From Zingiber officinale (lineage: Eukaryota > Streptophyta > Magnoliopsida > Zingiberales > Zingiberaceae), in contig NC_056001.1 of assembly GCF_018446385.1 (NCBI RefSeq), positions 12,642,672-12,706,671 of the forward strand: a stretch of DNA of 64,000 bases, read 5' to 3'. The notes beneath the pieces are model-generated. The model was not told the DNA's origin and made no database searches. It worked only from the letters and a program-made list of their open reading frames with translations. The position numbers and the translations under genes were made by a program. This document shows, one piece after another, positions 1 through 12,247 of the stretch (positions within the stretch are counted from its first letter, which is position 1; each line of letters starts with the position of its first letter).

Positions 1-8
1 TTTATGCT

Positions 9-950
9 ATGCTAAGGAAAGTAGATATTGATCAACCTTGTCTTCATTTAGTCTATGAATGGCGGGATGAAATGATAGAGAAAATGAAAGTTGCTATCTC
101 AAAGGGGCCCCATAATGAAGATTCAAAGTTTTATGAGGTTGTTCATAATATTCTAGTGGAGCGATGGAATAAAAGCAATGCGCCTCTACATTGTTTGGCG
201 CAATCTTTGAATCCAAAGTAAAGCTCTAAAAAATTTTAACTTTTTAAATTTTAGCAAATTAGAAATATTAGTTCATGAATGATGTTAAACTATCAATCTT
301 TTTATATAGGTATTAAGGCCATGAGTGGCTCCAAGAATCTCCAAATCGTCTTCCTCCTCATAGGGACATCAAAGTTTCAAGGAAAAGGAAAAAAGTGCAT
401 TGAAAGATATTACTCCAATTCATCTGAACGAAGAAGTGTTAATGAAGAGTTTGCCTCTTTTTCATAGGCCATTGATGATTTTTCTGATAATGATTCAATG
501 CGTGATCGAGGTTTGATGTCTCCAACTAAGTGGTGGGTTATTCATTGTGCTTCTACATCAACTCTTCATAGTTTAGCTTTAAAGTTACTTGGTCATCCAT
601 CTTCTTCTTCTTCTTCTACTTGTGAGAGAAATTGCTCCTCTTTTTGTGAGAGAAATTGGAGCACCTACAATTTCATACACTCATTGAAGAGGAACAAGGT
701 AACACCACAAAGAGAGAAAGATTTGGTATGTGTTCATTATAATCTTCGTCTTTTATCTAGGAGATACTCACACTATAATGAAGGAGAAAGTAAGATGTGG
801 GATGTTGGAGTATATGGATTTGATTCCATGGACATGGTGGGTGCTGCTATCCTTGAAATTGCCAATTTGTCTCTTGATGAACATGAATTGGAATCAGTCA
901 TATTTACTAACGAAGGTGGTGTTCGTGATGAGACTGATATGGATGTTTGA
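9..950 (+). pseudogene. hAT transposase C-terminal region, decayed
   Basis: Plus-strand reading frames carry the C-terminal half of a plant hAT transposase, including the dimerisation region. Recognisable pieces are LHCLAQSLNP near 178-216, KKCIERYY near 391-414 and the conserved block WWVIH...LALKLLGHP...CERNWSTYNFIHS followed by NLRLLSRR at about 531-762. In the family this region dimerises the transposase. Here it is broken: an in-frame TAG at 465-467, another stop after NPK at 219-221 that may mark an intron, and a shift in the A-rich run around 380-395. A serine run (about 598-618) interrupts the conserved block, with the CERN motif partly repeated. The N-terminal half lies left of the window. 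Identification as hAT is firm; the element is not expected to be active. Confidence 0.8.
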
Positions 951-1077
951 TTTTTTTTACTTGTTTAAGATGTATTTGGTGTGTTGCATTTTGTTATGTT
1001 TACTCTTTGTTTGTAATGGATAGTATGGTTGATGTAATATAAACATGATTTTCTATTTTAGGATTTCTAATTTTTAA

Positions 1078-1123
<46 letters not shown>

Positions 1124-1240
1124 TTTTTTTATAATCGTTGTATCCTAGCCGTATCGTGTCTTATATTTTAAAAAAAAATCGTATCGCTGTATCTGTGTCG
1201 TATCCGATACGATACCCATATCCGTATCCATGCAACATAG
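951..1240 (+). mobile_element. 3' terminal region of the same hAT element
   Basis: After the transposase stop come an AT-rich tail, a (TA)n tract and a cluster of GTATC/GATAC motifs in both orientations at about 1139-1232, ending near CCATGCAACATAG. Read from the minus strand the end begins CTATGTTGCATGGATACGG, which looks like a hAT terminus with subterminal repeats. The left end is outside the window, so the 8 bp target duplication cannot be checked and the right boundary (about 1240) is approximate. Confidence 0.5.
1081..1118. repeat. (TA)n microsatellite
   Basis: Thirty-eight bases of alternating T and A inside the 3' tail of the hAT remnant, followed by a T-run. Confidence 0.95.
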
Positions 1241-2290
1241 GGTTTCACTAAATCTAGCCAACACATGTTCAATAATAACAGACTAGGACAATTTACAGGC
1301 AGCTAGAAAAGGAACTTGGATTTAATGTGCAATACTAGGATAGGGTACCAACAGACAATCAGATATTCTCATGAAGCTAAAAAAAAGTAGCTGGTCAAAT
1401 GTGATTATGTTCTTCATAGCATTTAAAACCCGTCCTTGCCACTCTGTGCAAACAACATTCATGGTCTTGAGAGATGACTAAAAGAAAGACACTAGTTTTG
1501 CGTTGTTAGTTAGGAATTGCCCACAGGAAGCATGATTAGCACAGTTGGGATAACAGATGGTAGGAGCAGTACACTGCTTGGTACAGTCTCAATGGATATC
1601 AACGCTTATTTTTATTCATTTTCTTAGTGTACTATGGCAGTGCAACAAATGTTGAGCTTGATCTCTGTCTGAATCCTTAAACACATACTCTTCAAAGAAA
1701 TGAGCATGCTTCCATCGTTTTGGGAATGGAGAAGTGCAAAATGGTCACTACCTCCTTAGCCAGACAACCTTCATACAGATAATAGTGGATTCAAGACCAC
1801 AATAGAATTTCAAAAGAGATTAGCGTGTTAAACTGAACAAAAAGCCTTGTAGTAAACAATAACATAATGTCCATACAAGAAAAACGCAACTAACTCAACT
1901 AAGACACCATCAAACGCCGCATTGAGAAACAAATATCAAAACATAATAGCGACAATATGTGATATCAGTCGAACATGGACAAGGATTTTGCTAAAATGCA
2001 CTAAAATAAAGATACAAAACGCATTTAAACAAAGTAGCTCAGAAAAACAGGTTCAAGGCATCTTACAAATATACTTAACTCAAGAGACCATAAGCAAGAA
2101 ATTGGAAAAACTTTAGTGTCATTTGATGATGATTTTACACCGCTTTACCACCAACGCAAAACCCATCATTTGACTTCCAGAACCACAAGACAAAACTACC
2201 AAAACTCCAAAAACCTCAGAGACCATGTATAACCAACAGATCAGAAACCCTAGAAGAGAAATGTACAAGAAAAGGGTTGCGATATTATAC
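1241..2290. other. No gene recognised; probable intron of the minus-strand gene at 2291-2528
   Basis: No long frame or recognisable exon was found on either strand. A good donor (CTTCGTC read on plus, GAAG|GTATAATATC on minus) opens leftward from 2290, so this stretch is most simply the first intron of the gene starting at 2528, with the hAT element inserted in it or just beyond it. Confidence 0.4.
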
Positions 2291-2528
2291 CTTCGTCCTC
2301 ATCTTCTTCTTCCATCTCAAGATCCCCATCGCTCTCATAGTCTGAGTCGGCTTCGGCAGCCACGTCGTCAACGAACTGGAGGACCCCGGAGCGCTTCCGT
2401 TTCCTCTTGCTGGATCCTCCGTTTGAGCTCTCGGAAGCGGTCATTTTCCTCTTTCCAGAAGAAGAACCGTCAGCCACCGTGGCCGGAGCTTTTCCGGCGA
2501 CCTGCTTTCCCTTCCTTTTGAGAGCCAT
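2291..2528 (-). CDS. First coding exon of a basic/acidic nuclear protein, possibly SPT5-like (KTF1/RDM3 type)
   Basis: The minus-strand frame opens with ATG at 2528-2526 and codes for about 79 residues before a donor site (GAAG|GTATAATATC) at 2290-2289. It starts MALKRKGKQVAGKAPATVAD, is rich in Lys, Arg and Ser (SSKRKRKRSG, an obvious nuclear localisation signal), then has SGVLQFVDDVAAEAD and a run of Glu/Asp (MEEEDEDE). A KGKQ start, a KRKR patch, a GVLQF-type motif and an acidic tract recall the N-terminus of plant SPT5-like/KTF1, which binds AGO4 and acts in RNA-directed DNA methylation. That identity is from memory of the family and not certain; no KOW or NGN domain is in view because the rest of the gene is not found to the left. 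Continuing past the donor, the frame stops soon, which supports splicing. Confidence 0.5.
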
Positions 2529-2754
2529 GACCCTATGTCTGGGACGAAGAGATAGAAAATGATCACCGCCGTGTGCTGCTGCTCCGTTTTATTACCCTTT
2601 CACATTAATCGAGATTCGAGGGTAACTTATGGGTGGGTAGTGCCGGAGGAATTGATCAACCATAAACGATCCTACCACGTGTCATGTATCGTACGGTATA
2701 AAATAATTCCAAGCGGCTGGACAACTTGCAATAGAATCGGTTCACGATAAAGTA

Positions 2755-2985
2755 GAGCCGTGGGTCATCCCAAATAACATGGGGCGGAAGTTGCTACTAG
2801 GAGATCGTCGGATCGAAACTCAGTGACAACGGGTGAATAAATTTCTTATCCTTGTATGTCACCCGGTCCGTCTCATATTAGCTCAGGTCCATGTTAACTC
2901 GGGTGCTACGATTTATTTCTCTTATAATGACCGTAGGTCCAATCGATGAAAGCCCTAGCACGAAGATTTCACCTTTTGCTGCAAA
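2755..2985 (+). mobile_element. SINE-like insertion with 15 bp target duplication
   Basis: A 231 bp segment is flanked by the identical 15-mer GTTCACGATAAAGTA at 2740-2754 and 2986-3000. Near its 5' end it has a tRNA-like pair of pol III boxes: GGGGCGGAAGTTGC at about 2781 and GGATCGAAACTC at about 2811. Length, direct repeats and box order fit a tRNA-derived SINE on the plus strand, upstream of the gene starting at 2528. The family is not recognised. Confidence 0.6.
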
Positions 2986-3000
2986 GTTCACGATAAAGTA

Positions 3001-3503
3001 AACTATTCTCGAATTCTCAACCTGACTCTATGTTTGTCCTTGTTTTGTTGCATAATTCAATAATATCAATAAAAAGTTTTTTAGAAATTTTTTAATCTCA
3101 GTTTTCTAGAAGAAACCAAACGTAAAGAAAAAAAATCAGCAATTTTTTAACACCATTAAACGATAAGACACTGTTTTTTAAAAAATAAAACAAAGCCTTC
3201 CCCAGTTTTATTATCTACCCCAAAATAAAAATGTTTTTCTTCATTTTGCAAGTGTGAAAAACGCATCTTTTTCTACTGCAGTTTTGAACGCAACTCCGCT
3301 TTTGTGCAAAAAAGATCGATTTTTACCCATTGGTAATGGGGCATGGCAAATATAAAAGTAACGAAGTTCTCTGTGATTAAACAGCTTCAACAATGCAAGT
3401 TTACATAAATAACATTCAGTTATAGAACAGCACATGTCGCTGTCCTACAAGAAAAATAGGGACTTCATGGTGTGTTGCATCTTCCCTGGAATGCCATGCG
3501 AGC
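3001..3503. other. Intergenic, AT-rich; 3' flank of SAAL1
   Basis: No gene seen. This segment lies downstream of the SAAL1 stop codon (minus strand) and upstream of the gene starting at 2528; the part next to 3503 is presumably SAAL1 3' UTR. Confidence 0.5.
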
Positions 3504-6500
3504 CTAGAAACAAGACTTACGACAGCAGTCAAGCAACTTCTGGGCTTTACCGTCATAATTCTCAGTCGAAGATGGATCTCTCTCTTTCCATTTCTCTAGA
3601 ATACTGGCAATTCTCTTTCCCTGAGAGAAGGTTAAGGACAACATGATACAAACGTGAAATTATGGATATAGCAAAATGACAAGAAGCATAAATTAAAACA
3701 ATCAATGATGAAAAGAAATCTTGTTATTTCGAATATTCTTACTAAGATAAATACTATCTAGTCATTTTTCTCTTTGGTGTTATTTTGCCGAAAAGGATAC
3801 ACTAGCGATGACAAATTCCTTTCCTTCATCACCACCAAAATCATCGCTGGCGTGACTATCAATGTCATTCACGATTAGAAAATGTTTGTCCAATAGAAGC
3901 AGTGTTAACCTATGCAGGTCCAGTGAGCCATCGTCATTTCCCTCAGTTAGGCACAACACCCTTTGCAAGATAGACCATAATGCACTTCGAGCGGTAGAAT
4001 CAATAGAAACAAAGGGTAAAGCATCAAGTAGACCCTGAAGAAATTGAAAGTCTGGCAGGAAACATTCAGCGTAAGTTGATCTGATATAATAATAATGCTT
4101 CTCAAACAATACCACCAAAGAGCAGCATACCATTAGCGATGGATAGGACCAAATTACGTTGATCAACCAAGATATTTGCAAGTATGACAACAGCCGAAGC
4201 ACATAGGCTATCAACCTGTATTTAGTTTAAGTGTAACGTAATTTTCATTTTTAATGATACCCATCACACGCCACAGAATGGACATGTAAAGTAAGGTATA
4301 CAAAGAAAGAAGATGCACGATGAGCAATATCAACTGAATTATAAGATACAACAGAATAATGTCTTCAAGCATCATGCATACCTCAATCTTATGAGACAGC
4401 TTAACCACTTCACAAGCAAGGTGGAAAATGTGATTATTGGAAGTTATCAAATCAAAACAATTATCTGCTGTTGAAAGTGCTTCAACTACTTGAAGAACTA
4501 GATCAAAAACAGCCAACCTGAGATAGTTACAGAAAAATATGCATTTTCACATTTGTAGTAAAAGAATATCGTAGCTTCAGAAACTGCGACAGACAAAAGC
4601 AAATCATGCACAATTTCTTTGAAGGATTTGAAAACAAAGCAATTGGCAAACATAAAAGGCAGTTCAACGTACCTTTCCAATTTGTTCTCCTTTAACTGGT
4701 TGAACTCAGATTCTAATAGACTCAAAACAAGATTTGGTAAACCAAACTTCACCAAAGGCTGAAGAAGAACAGCCTCCACTTCTTCATGTTGAATTATGGT
4801 CAGCAAAAACTCAATGCTCTGTCATCAGTGAATCAGGGCATTAAAAGGGCAAGTAACAAGAGGAAATATATCACCAGAAAAGTTTAATGAAATACTAGTT
4901 TGGTTAATTTAACTGATGGCAAAGAGATGAAACAGAATAAGCACAACAAATAACAACATAGATCTGCTGACAGAGTAAGGCGTGGACTACAGTACATATA
5001 TGCATCTCTATTAATTGCTGAGATCATGATCCAAATGAAAGAGAATTCTTATATCAGCATAATGCCCCATCTACACATGGGGTATACCGAATCTAGAAAT
5101 AAGATGTCTTCCAAAAATACTATGATCTTGTAAAAGCAATTGGTAAGTATTTTGTATCAATTCTAACGGCCTGCCATGATTTGTAATGTTAAGCAAAAGC
5201 CATAGACCCAACTAAACAATTTTCCCATTCCATTTCGACTCAGAAAGAATTTTTTTAAAAAACAAAACATTATCTGGGTAAATTGACCGTCTAATATACC
5301 CAGATTTGATGAAAAAAAAAGAATTTTTATCATTCTCAAAAAATACAACAATCGCCCACACTAATCACATATTATAGTGACCGGAGGCACAATTAATTCA
5401 TATGAAAGAGTATAAGTACTTAAAATTTCAAGCCAAAGATTAGCCAAATCTAGTGGCATTCTGTTGGTGATCTATACATTGGCATTATGGCATATTAGAC
5501 CTTTTCCAGAAGAGTCATGTTCAGTGTATTCCCAATAATCCACAGTATCCTTAGAAGAATTTGATCGTGTAGCAAAGCTTCAGCCCAGGTGACAGAACTA
5601 CTACTCTGGAGACTCACTGACAATAGCCTGCACAGACACCAATGTGAAAAAAAATAGTAATTTAAAAATGTTTTAGGTTTATGACTAATTATTTCTTTCT
5701 TTACTTAGAAAGTAGAGACCTCGTAGCATAAGCAAGACTTAATAGGTTCAGTTTCGCAGTACTAAGAGGAAAATTGAGACTAGTTAGGATTAATGTAAAG
5801 TAAATTCATGTTTATTTAATAATTTTAGATATATTGGATTGTAACAGAGAAGCTGGACGACACAAATAGAGTGTCTGGTGTTTCTAATGAAAGATTGACT
5901 TCCTTTGTGTATTAGAGTGAAAGAAGCAATTCACAAACATTTTTAGTATGAGCTGCTCTTGATAAATATAACAGTTGGATAATTAAGAAAAATATGCAAA
6001 AATTAATGCTGAGATCCATCTAATTAGATAGATATGTGGAGTTGTCAGGAAGGAGAACATAATGATATTACTTTTTTAAGAATAGGTGACCACCATAGAT
6101 ATGCAGAGAAAATAGACAAACAAATATAGATAGTCAAAGTTGAATCAAGATTACTGCAATAAAAAACTATCGACATATAAGGTATTAACCATAACCATGT
6201 TATTAGTAAAGACTTCGCACAAAGCTAAATCTCCAAGAAAGACCCATATAGTTGAACAAAATTGTAAAGATTTAACACTACTTGTAGTAGCTAGTAATGA
6301 TGTGATCAATTGTAGCAAAAGGTGATTATGCTCTAGTAATGATGTGATCAATTGTAGCAAAAGGTGATTATGCTCAAACCTCCCCGCGAGATTATGTGAA
6401 GGAAGGTAAATAACGGGATTAGCTTATAGTCATGTTGTGGTCAAGACCATTATAAGAGTGGATCATTATTAGCACTAATATATTTTCACCACAATTTTTG

Positions 6501-9500
6501 TAACATGCATACAAATTTTTGAACTACAATGGTAAATGATCTTTCAGAGACCCCTAATCTCCATGTTAAGTGTGCATCGACCTAAAATAAGACTACAGAT
6601 AACAACTTCCAAATATATGTATGGCAAATTAAGGCAACACCTGAATGTCTCTGAAAGGCAGACAGAATCATCTTGAAACAACTGATCAACAATTATTTGG
6701 ATCAAACCATTTGTAGATACTATTGTAGAGCTTAGATTTTTGTGGCAGGCTAAGTTCCCAATGATTCCCAAGCAAATTTCCTGGAGAAAATTATACATGT
6801 GCAGCATTTTATTTCAGATCTTGTCGAATAGCATAATGAACAAAAATTCAAACAAATAGAATGAGAATCCCAACAATCTAGGGTTAACTATATGAATTTA
6901 ATCCACCAGTTCCACTTGGAGTGTTTTCATTATCCATGCCTGTCTAGCCAGAACTCTACATCAAGCAAACTGATACTAAGTTATAGATCTTTCATATAAT
7001 TTTTAATTATGTTAAGTAGAGTTTTCACTGGTCTCCCGTAACCTCTTTCACCTATATTCTTTATTGATTCATCTTATCTAACAACAGAATTTATTAGTTG
7101 TCAATTATTCAGGAAATTTTGTCAATTGAGCATCAAACGCAAAGCCCCATTTTCTACCTTTATTATTCTTTTATTACCAACATGATCTTCATGAGAACCA
7201 TTTTATAACAACTTTATGAACCGAAATTCCTGTATAAAACATTGTACCAGTTGCATCAGAAGACTTCCAACACGAAGGGCCCATTTCTCTTAAAAAGCAG
7301 AAATGTCTTAAGCTCAGTGTCATTTTTAGAGCATTGATACTTTATAATCTATGAATAAACTAACAAGTGGTGTAGATACAGTAATGCCTTAGATAAGAAT
7401 TCCAACAGCATAGAATAGTGACTGTTTGGCACAAATGCCATAGTCATATTCATACATCATTAAGTGATAGATAATTATCATTTGCCTTACTTTTAATATA
7501 AATAATGGCAAATGTGATTAATTGGATTCAAATTCACAAGTATACCTAATTTTTTTTGAATGAATTATCCTCCATAGCTTTATGCCTTGAAATTGAAGGT
7601 TATTTTTTAAAGGCAAAGTATAATTACAATGGGCAAATCTATTTTTCAAAAATTGTCACATACATCGCATGTCAATATGCAAACAAAAAGCCTAAATGAA
7701 AATCACTCTGGTTTATTAGCCCTTGCATATTTAGGTCATCAAAATTATCTTGGAGATTATCGCTGAAGAATCATTTTAGCATACCTAACTCAAGAGTGAT
7801 GATGAGTCAACTAGGGAAGCACAAGGAAAAAAACTAAAAGGTAAAAATATTAAACTATAAGTGAGAAATATATTTAAGCAAATAATTTTATAATATAAAA
7901 AGATGTGGGAAGAGCACAGCATATGAGATGAGGTGGAGCACAAAATCCTATCCCCCAGCCTATTTGTAGGTTTCTGCTTTTGAATTCCCCAACTTATCCC
8001 TATCACAAAATGTAGATGGGAGAGAGGAGTGGGGAGGGGTGACATTGTCATCAATTGTCATCCCTAAGGACCTTCTAATAGTTCAATAAAAATAATAACT
8101 GAAGATATCCAAGTCTAGGATTAAACATATGATAAACATAATAAGATGTCATATTTTGCCGATAGAATATGTAGCTTCTGTAGCCATCTCTTAGTCTTCT
8201 CACCTTCAATTTTTCGAGTTCTCCACTACAGCATGTTTCTAATGTAGGTTAGCAAGGTTATTTAAAAGTTACAAGCCATTTATCATAGAATCCCTCAAAT
8301 TCTTTCCTGTTTTAATAAAAAATAAAAGTATGTTATCTTGAATTAATAAAAGAGAAAGCCTCATAGCTCATAAGTCTGGCTAATTTGGGGCCTAGGGAGT
8401 GCCAACAAATATTTGGCTCAAACCATGATGATGGAATTCATCAAGCAGCAAAAATAAAACTAATTATTCACTTTCTGAGCTAGCATGAAGCATTTGAACT
8501 ATGAGTTTCAACACAGTAGATGCTTAACTTTGCTAGATAAATTTGCAGTGTTATTAAGATATATAAAATTCTATCTGATTAAAATGATGACTTATCTGTT
8601 TCTAGGAATAGGAAGGTTTCCGGCAAAAGTTTATGGAAGCATTTTTTTCAAGTGTTAATATCACAAAGGTCCATGTAGGATACATTGACCATAATAGACC
8701 AAGACATGTCTTGCTGCGCTTATAAATTTCTGTGGTGTGTCAGCTTAGTATGCATGATAGGATAAAGAAACATGCATCTTCAGAAGCCCAGATTTTCACA
8801 AAAAAAAAAAACTTTGTAAAATTTGATGAATACACAATAATGAATTAACTGATGCTTCTGAAACATCATTTAAAGATGTAACATGTAAAGTTTAACAGCA
8901 GCAGCATATTACCTTCAGCCGGAAAGAACGTGATGCATGCAGACTGGTAACAAGCACTTCAAGTATTAGATTTTGCACCTGAATTTTGTTTCACAACCAG
9001 ATCAACAATGATAGTCTTTTTCACTAATTAATAATGTCTAAAAAAAAGGACAGCACGGTGCATGAAGCTTCCGCCATGCGGGGTCCCGGCTAAGGATCCA
9101 TTGTACGCAGCCTTACCCTGCTTTTTGCAAGAGGTTATTTCCAGGATTCGAATCCGTGACCTTTTGGTCACATCGCAAAAACGTTACCATTGCGCCAAGG
9201 CTCCCCTTCACTAATTAATAATGTCTAAACTATCAAAATATGCTGCACATTTGAATTAGAACTGTAAAGATGTACGGAAGACAAAAAGCAGACCAAGCAG
9301 CTCTAATATGGTATAGATAGTTTAGTACTAGAAAACAACCAAACAGTGTCGACAAATAGAACCAAACTGTGACAACCTTCAGGACCAGAGTATCAATTCC
9401 TGAGTAAGTTTTCAACTTTTACTCTGCTTATGTCGCAGCTAATAGCTTGAGTTTAAAGAAAGGGATTTAAACTTCCAAATAATACATACCATTAGTTCAG

Positions 9501-11113
9501 CATGTGATTCGGTAGCTGCAAGATCCCATAGGATACAGCCACAGTCTTCCTGTGGTTCTCTTGTATCTTCGGTTGAGGGTTTCCTATCATCTAACTCAAC
9601 ATTGCTTTCTCCTTTACCAAGATTTTTTTGCATATCAGAGTCTGAGCCAGATGTAGTCTCATCAATGATATGTTCATGAACCTTCATACAGTTTTGATGG
9701 TTTTTATTTGAGATGCCATAAAGAAGATTTTCAAAGAATGATTATCATTCCTAGATTCTTTCTATGATGAATTATATTTCTAAAAAAAATCCCCAAACAT
9801 ATTTTTCAGCCATTGAACCAAATACCTGCCACCTTAGATTGCTTTTCTACATTCGAGTCATATGGTAGAAGTTGTCTTATAAGAAAGATGATATAGCTAG
9901 GATCAACTGTTGTTGTTGCGTCTAATATCTGCAAAAGAAAAAGGTGAAACAACCATTGAGGTTTAAACTTTCAATAAGATGCTATCATAGTAAAAAGCTT
10001 CAGATGCAAAGAATCATCATCACTATTATGTTGTGTTAGTCCCAACTATTTAGGGTTAGATACATGCATCTTATTCCTGCATTGAACTTTATGGAAGGTT
10101 ATACCTCTTCATTCGGATGTTTTAAATCATTTTCAATTAGTGTTAGAGTTTTCAAATGCAGATAATGGAAAACAACTCTAACTAGAAAGTTCAGATTCCA
10201 GATAGACAAACTCTCATGTTTTAGATCATGGACTTCATTTTTAAAAATAAAAAAAAATGTTGCATGAGGATATGGCACTGGCGTATTGCATCATGCCAAT
10301 CTATATCAGGCCCAAAAAAAGTTATTAGAATGTGTCATTGTGTGGAAATGGAGTGCTCTCCAGTAATGGTGGTTGTCAGATTGTCACACTTTAAAATCCA
10401 GATGTATCAAGCATTCCAGTCTAAGATCTAGAACAATCTTTGGTCCCTCGTGGGGTGCCTGACCTCCTCCTGATTTACCTGCATGTATCTTGCCGTGGGA
10501 TGGGCCGCTTGGGGTGAGCAATATCAACTTTTGCTCCAATAGAGCAATCTTTGGTCTCTCAAGCCATTGTAATTTCAACTATAATTCATTCCACTTGTGT
10601 AACTATAAATTTTATAACTCGCCTATGAACATATTATCCTATCTTAACTTATTTATCTCATTTTTTTCATCATTTGAGCTACAACCAAGTGCTCTAAATT
10701 TTGGAGGGGAATAACTTTCCTAATAATCACATGTATTCATCTTAGCATTATCATCGTTGCTATATGAAAATTATTATACTGGCCGCCACTATGCGTGAAA
10801 AAAAAAACGCCCTTTTCCTGCCCATATCAGCCTGTCCCAAGGCCAAGCTACGGCACGAGGTTACCCAAACAATGATAATCTTGATTGAAAACGTAAAACA
10901 AAGATAAGGCGAAACAACTTCATCCCTTTGCTGACTAATTACCTCAGAGTCGGGGTGAGGAGCAAGGGGAAGATGCGAGGGGGCATTAGCGTCGGCTTCA
11001 ACCGCCTCCTCCTTCTCTTCGTCCGCATCATCTTCTGCTTCCTCTGCATCATCTTCACTTCGTCTTGCCGTATCTCCTAGTCCTAGTCCTTCCTGCTCTG
11101 GGACGGGAGCCAT
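3504..11113 (-). CDS. SAAL1: SAAL1-like ARM-repeat protein, 11 exons
   Basis: Minus-strand exons: 11113-10943, 9928-9826, 9641-9490, 8978-8913, 6780-6641, 5627-5501, 4818-4673, 4517-4382, 4215-4131, 4051-3801, 3620-3504 (stop TAG). All introns are GT-AG and the phases join without a stop: 1494 bp, 497 residues, close to the ~474 of human SAAL1. The N-terminus is acidic and disordered. The SAAL1 signatures are EDCGCILWDLAATESHAEL (exon 3), LILEVLVTSLHAS (exon 4) and EICLGIIGNLACH followed by STNGLIQIIVDQLF (exon 5), with an ARM-type helical repeat body in exons 6-9. Vertebrate SAAL1 is linked to cell proliferation; the plant role is not known to me. I chose the start at MAPVPEQEG because upstream in-frame sequence looks like UTR. 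The acceptors of exons 3 and 10 were set by phase and are the least certain. The intron between exons 4 and 5 is 2.1 kb. Confidence 0.9.
6291..6374. repeat. Tandem duplication, 42 bp x 2
   Basis: Two identical 42 bp units beginning CTAGTAATGATGTGATCAAT lie end to end inside the SAAL1 intron between exons 5 and 6. Identity is complete, so the duplication is probably recent. Confidence 0.9.
9043..9206 (-). mobile_element. Au-type SINE in a SAAL1 intron
   Basis: Read on the minus strand from 9206, the element starts GGGGAGCCTTGGCGCAATGG (box A region), contains box B GGATTCGAATCC, then AGGGTAAGGCTGCGTACAAT, and ends GTGCTGTCC plus a T-run. This order and wording match the Au SINE of angiosperms. 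It is bordered by a perfect 23 bp target duplication, 9020-9042 and 9207-9229. It lies between exons 3 and 4 of SAAL1, same strand as the gene. Confidence 0.92.
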
Positions 11114-11300
11114 TTGTTGCCGAGGGAACCTCGGAGGCAAAGGGTTTGAGCAGAGCAAACTTTTCTTTTGCGTAAGCCATGGACTTTGAGAATATAAATA
11201 TATACCCTTAAATTTCAATAACCAATTTTTATGAGGTGCTTGGTTAGATATGATATGAGAGGGGGAAATGAAAAAGGATAAAAAAATAATGTTTGTTTTG

Positions 11301-11700
11301 GAGAATTAGGGGAAAATTCTCGATTTGGTTTCAAATCATTTGATTGTTTCCTGATTCAGTCCTAAATTTTATTTGTGACCTGATTTAGTCCCATTTTTTT
11401 TGAATTTTATACTCATTTGATCTTTCCGTCAACTAGTAGTTAAAATTAACGGAATAATCGAATCAATCCAAAGAAAAGCCCAAAATAAAAGTCGTAACGG
11501 CTCTTCAGAGGAATTGATTCTCCTCTTCAAATCGTCATCTTCAGAGCTGCCTCTCACCGTCCAAGAGTCTGCTCACGCCGCCATACAATTTATCACCTCA
11601 ATCCAGCAATCCTCCTCCACACTCCTCCACAAACTCAAGGTAAGACTTTTATTTGCTACTCGTTTGTTTTCAATTCGATTTTTCAATCTTTAGGATTTAT
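11301..11700 (+). repeat. Left terminal inverted repeat of the MULE
   Basis: This inverted repeat includes a short frame (ELILLFKSSSSELPLTVQES..., to about 11640) followed by CTCAAG|GTAAGAC, a good splice donor. It probably supplies the promoter and 5' leader exon for the transposase, whose next exon seems to begin after TTTTTAG at about 12259. Confidence 0.8.
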
Positions 11701-12247
11701 ATTCATTAGTTATTTGAAAATTCCAAGTGGGAGAATGAGAATTGGAAAATTTCAAAAGCAACTAAGTGACTTTTCTATTTATGTTAGTTTTTTTGTTTAT
11801 TTATTTATTTTTATATGAATGACTTTTCAATATCTCATTCTTCACAATTTGTACAGTGCCCTGGGTACGATGAAATCCTTATATTTCGATGCCAACATTC
11901 TTCGCAATTGACTAATTGGTTTGTTAACTTCAATGTCTTTACTTTATTATGCAGCTAATTGTTTGTATGTATTTTGTCAATTTTATTTCCCTTCTTAGGG
12001 AAATGATTTTAAATAGTCTAATAATCTATTAATTATTAAATTCTCAACTATCTGTCTAATAATCTATTAATTGTTAAATTCTCAACTATCTTTTCATAGG
12101 TGATTATTGTGACTGAGTCGATATCTAATGGCCAGAAGTAATTTCTCAATAAAAGATATTCTAAATTATGGTAATTTATTATTATTATTAACTATCGTGC
12201 CAAAAAAAATTATGATGCATTCTTTTTGATATTCTAATGTCATTTTT

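Noticed and set aside
7785-8054. Minus-strand ORF of 89 codons in the long SAAL1 intron
   Set aside because: No recognisable domain, AT-rich, and no match to the SAAL1 pattern.
9043-9206. tRNA gene on the minus strand (box A and box B present)
   Set aside because: The tRNA-like head continues into the conserved Au SINE body, and a 23 bp duplication flanks the whole unit.
9233-9415. Extra SAAL1 exon (frame with SGIDTLVLK followed by GT)
   Set aside because: It resembles an exon end, but including it would disrupt the match between exon 3 and exon 4, which join in phase as in SAAL1 relatives.
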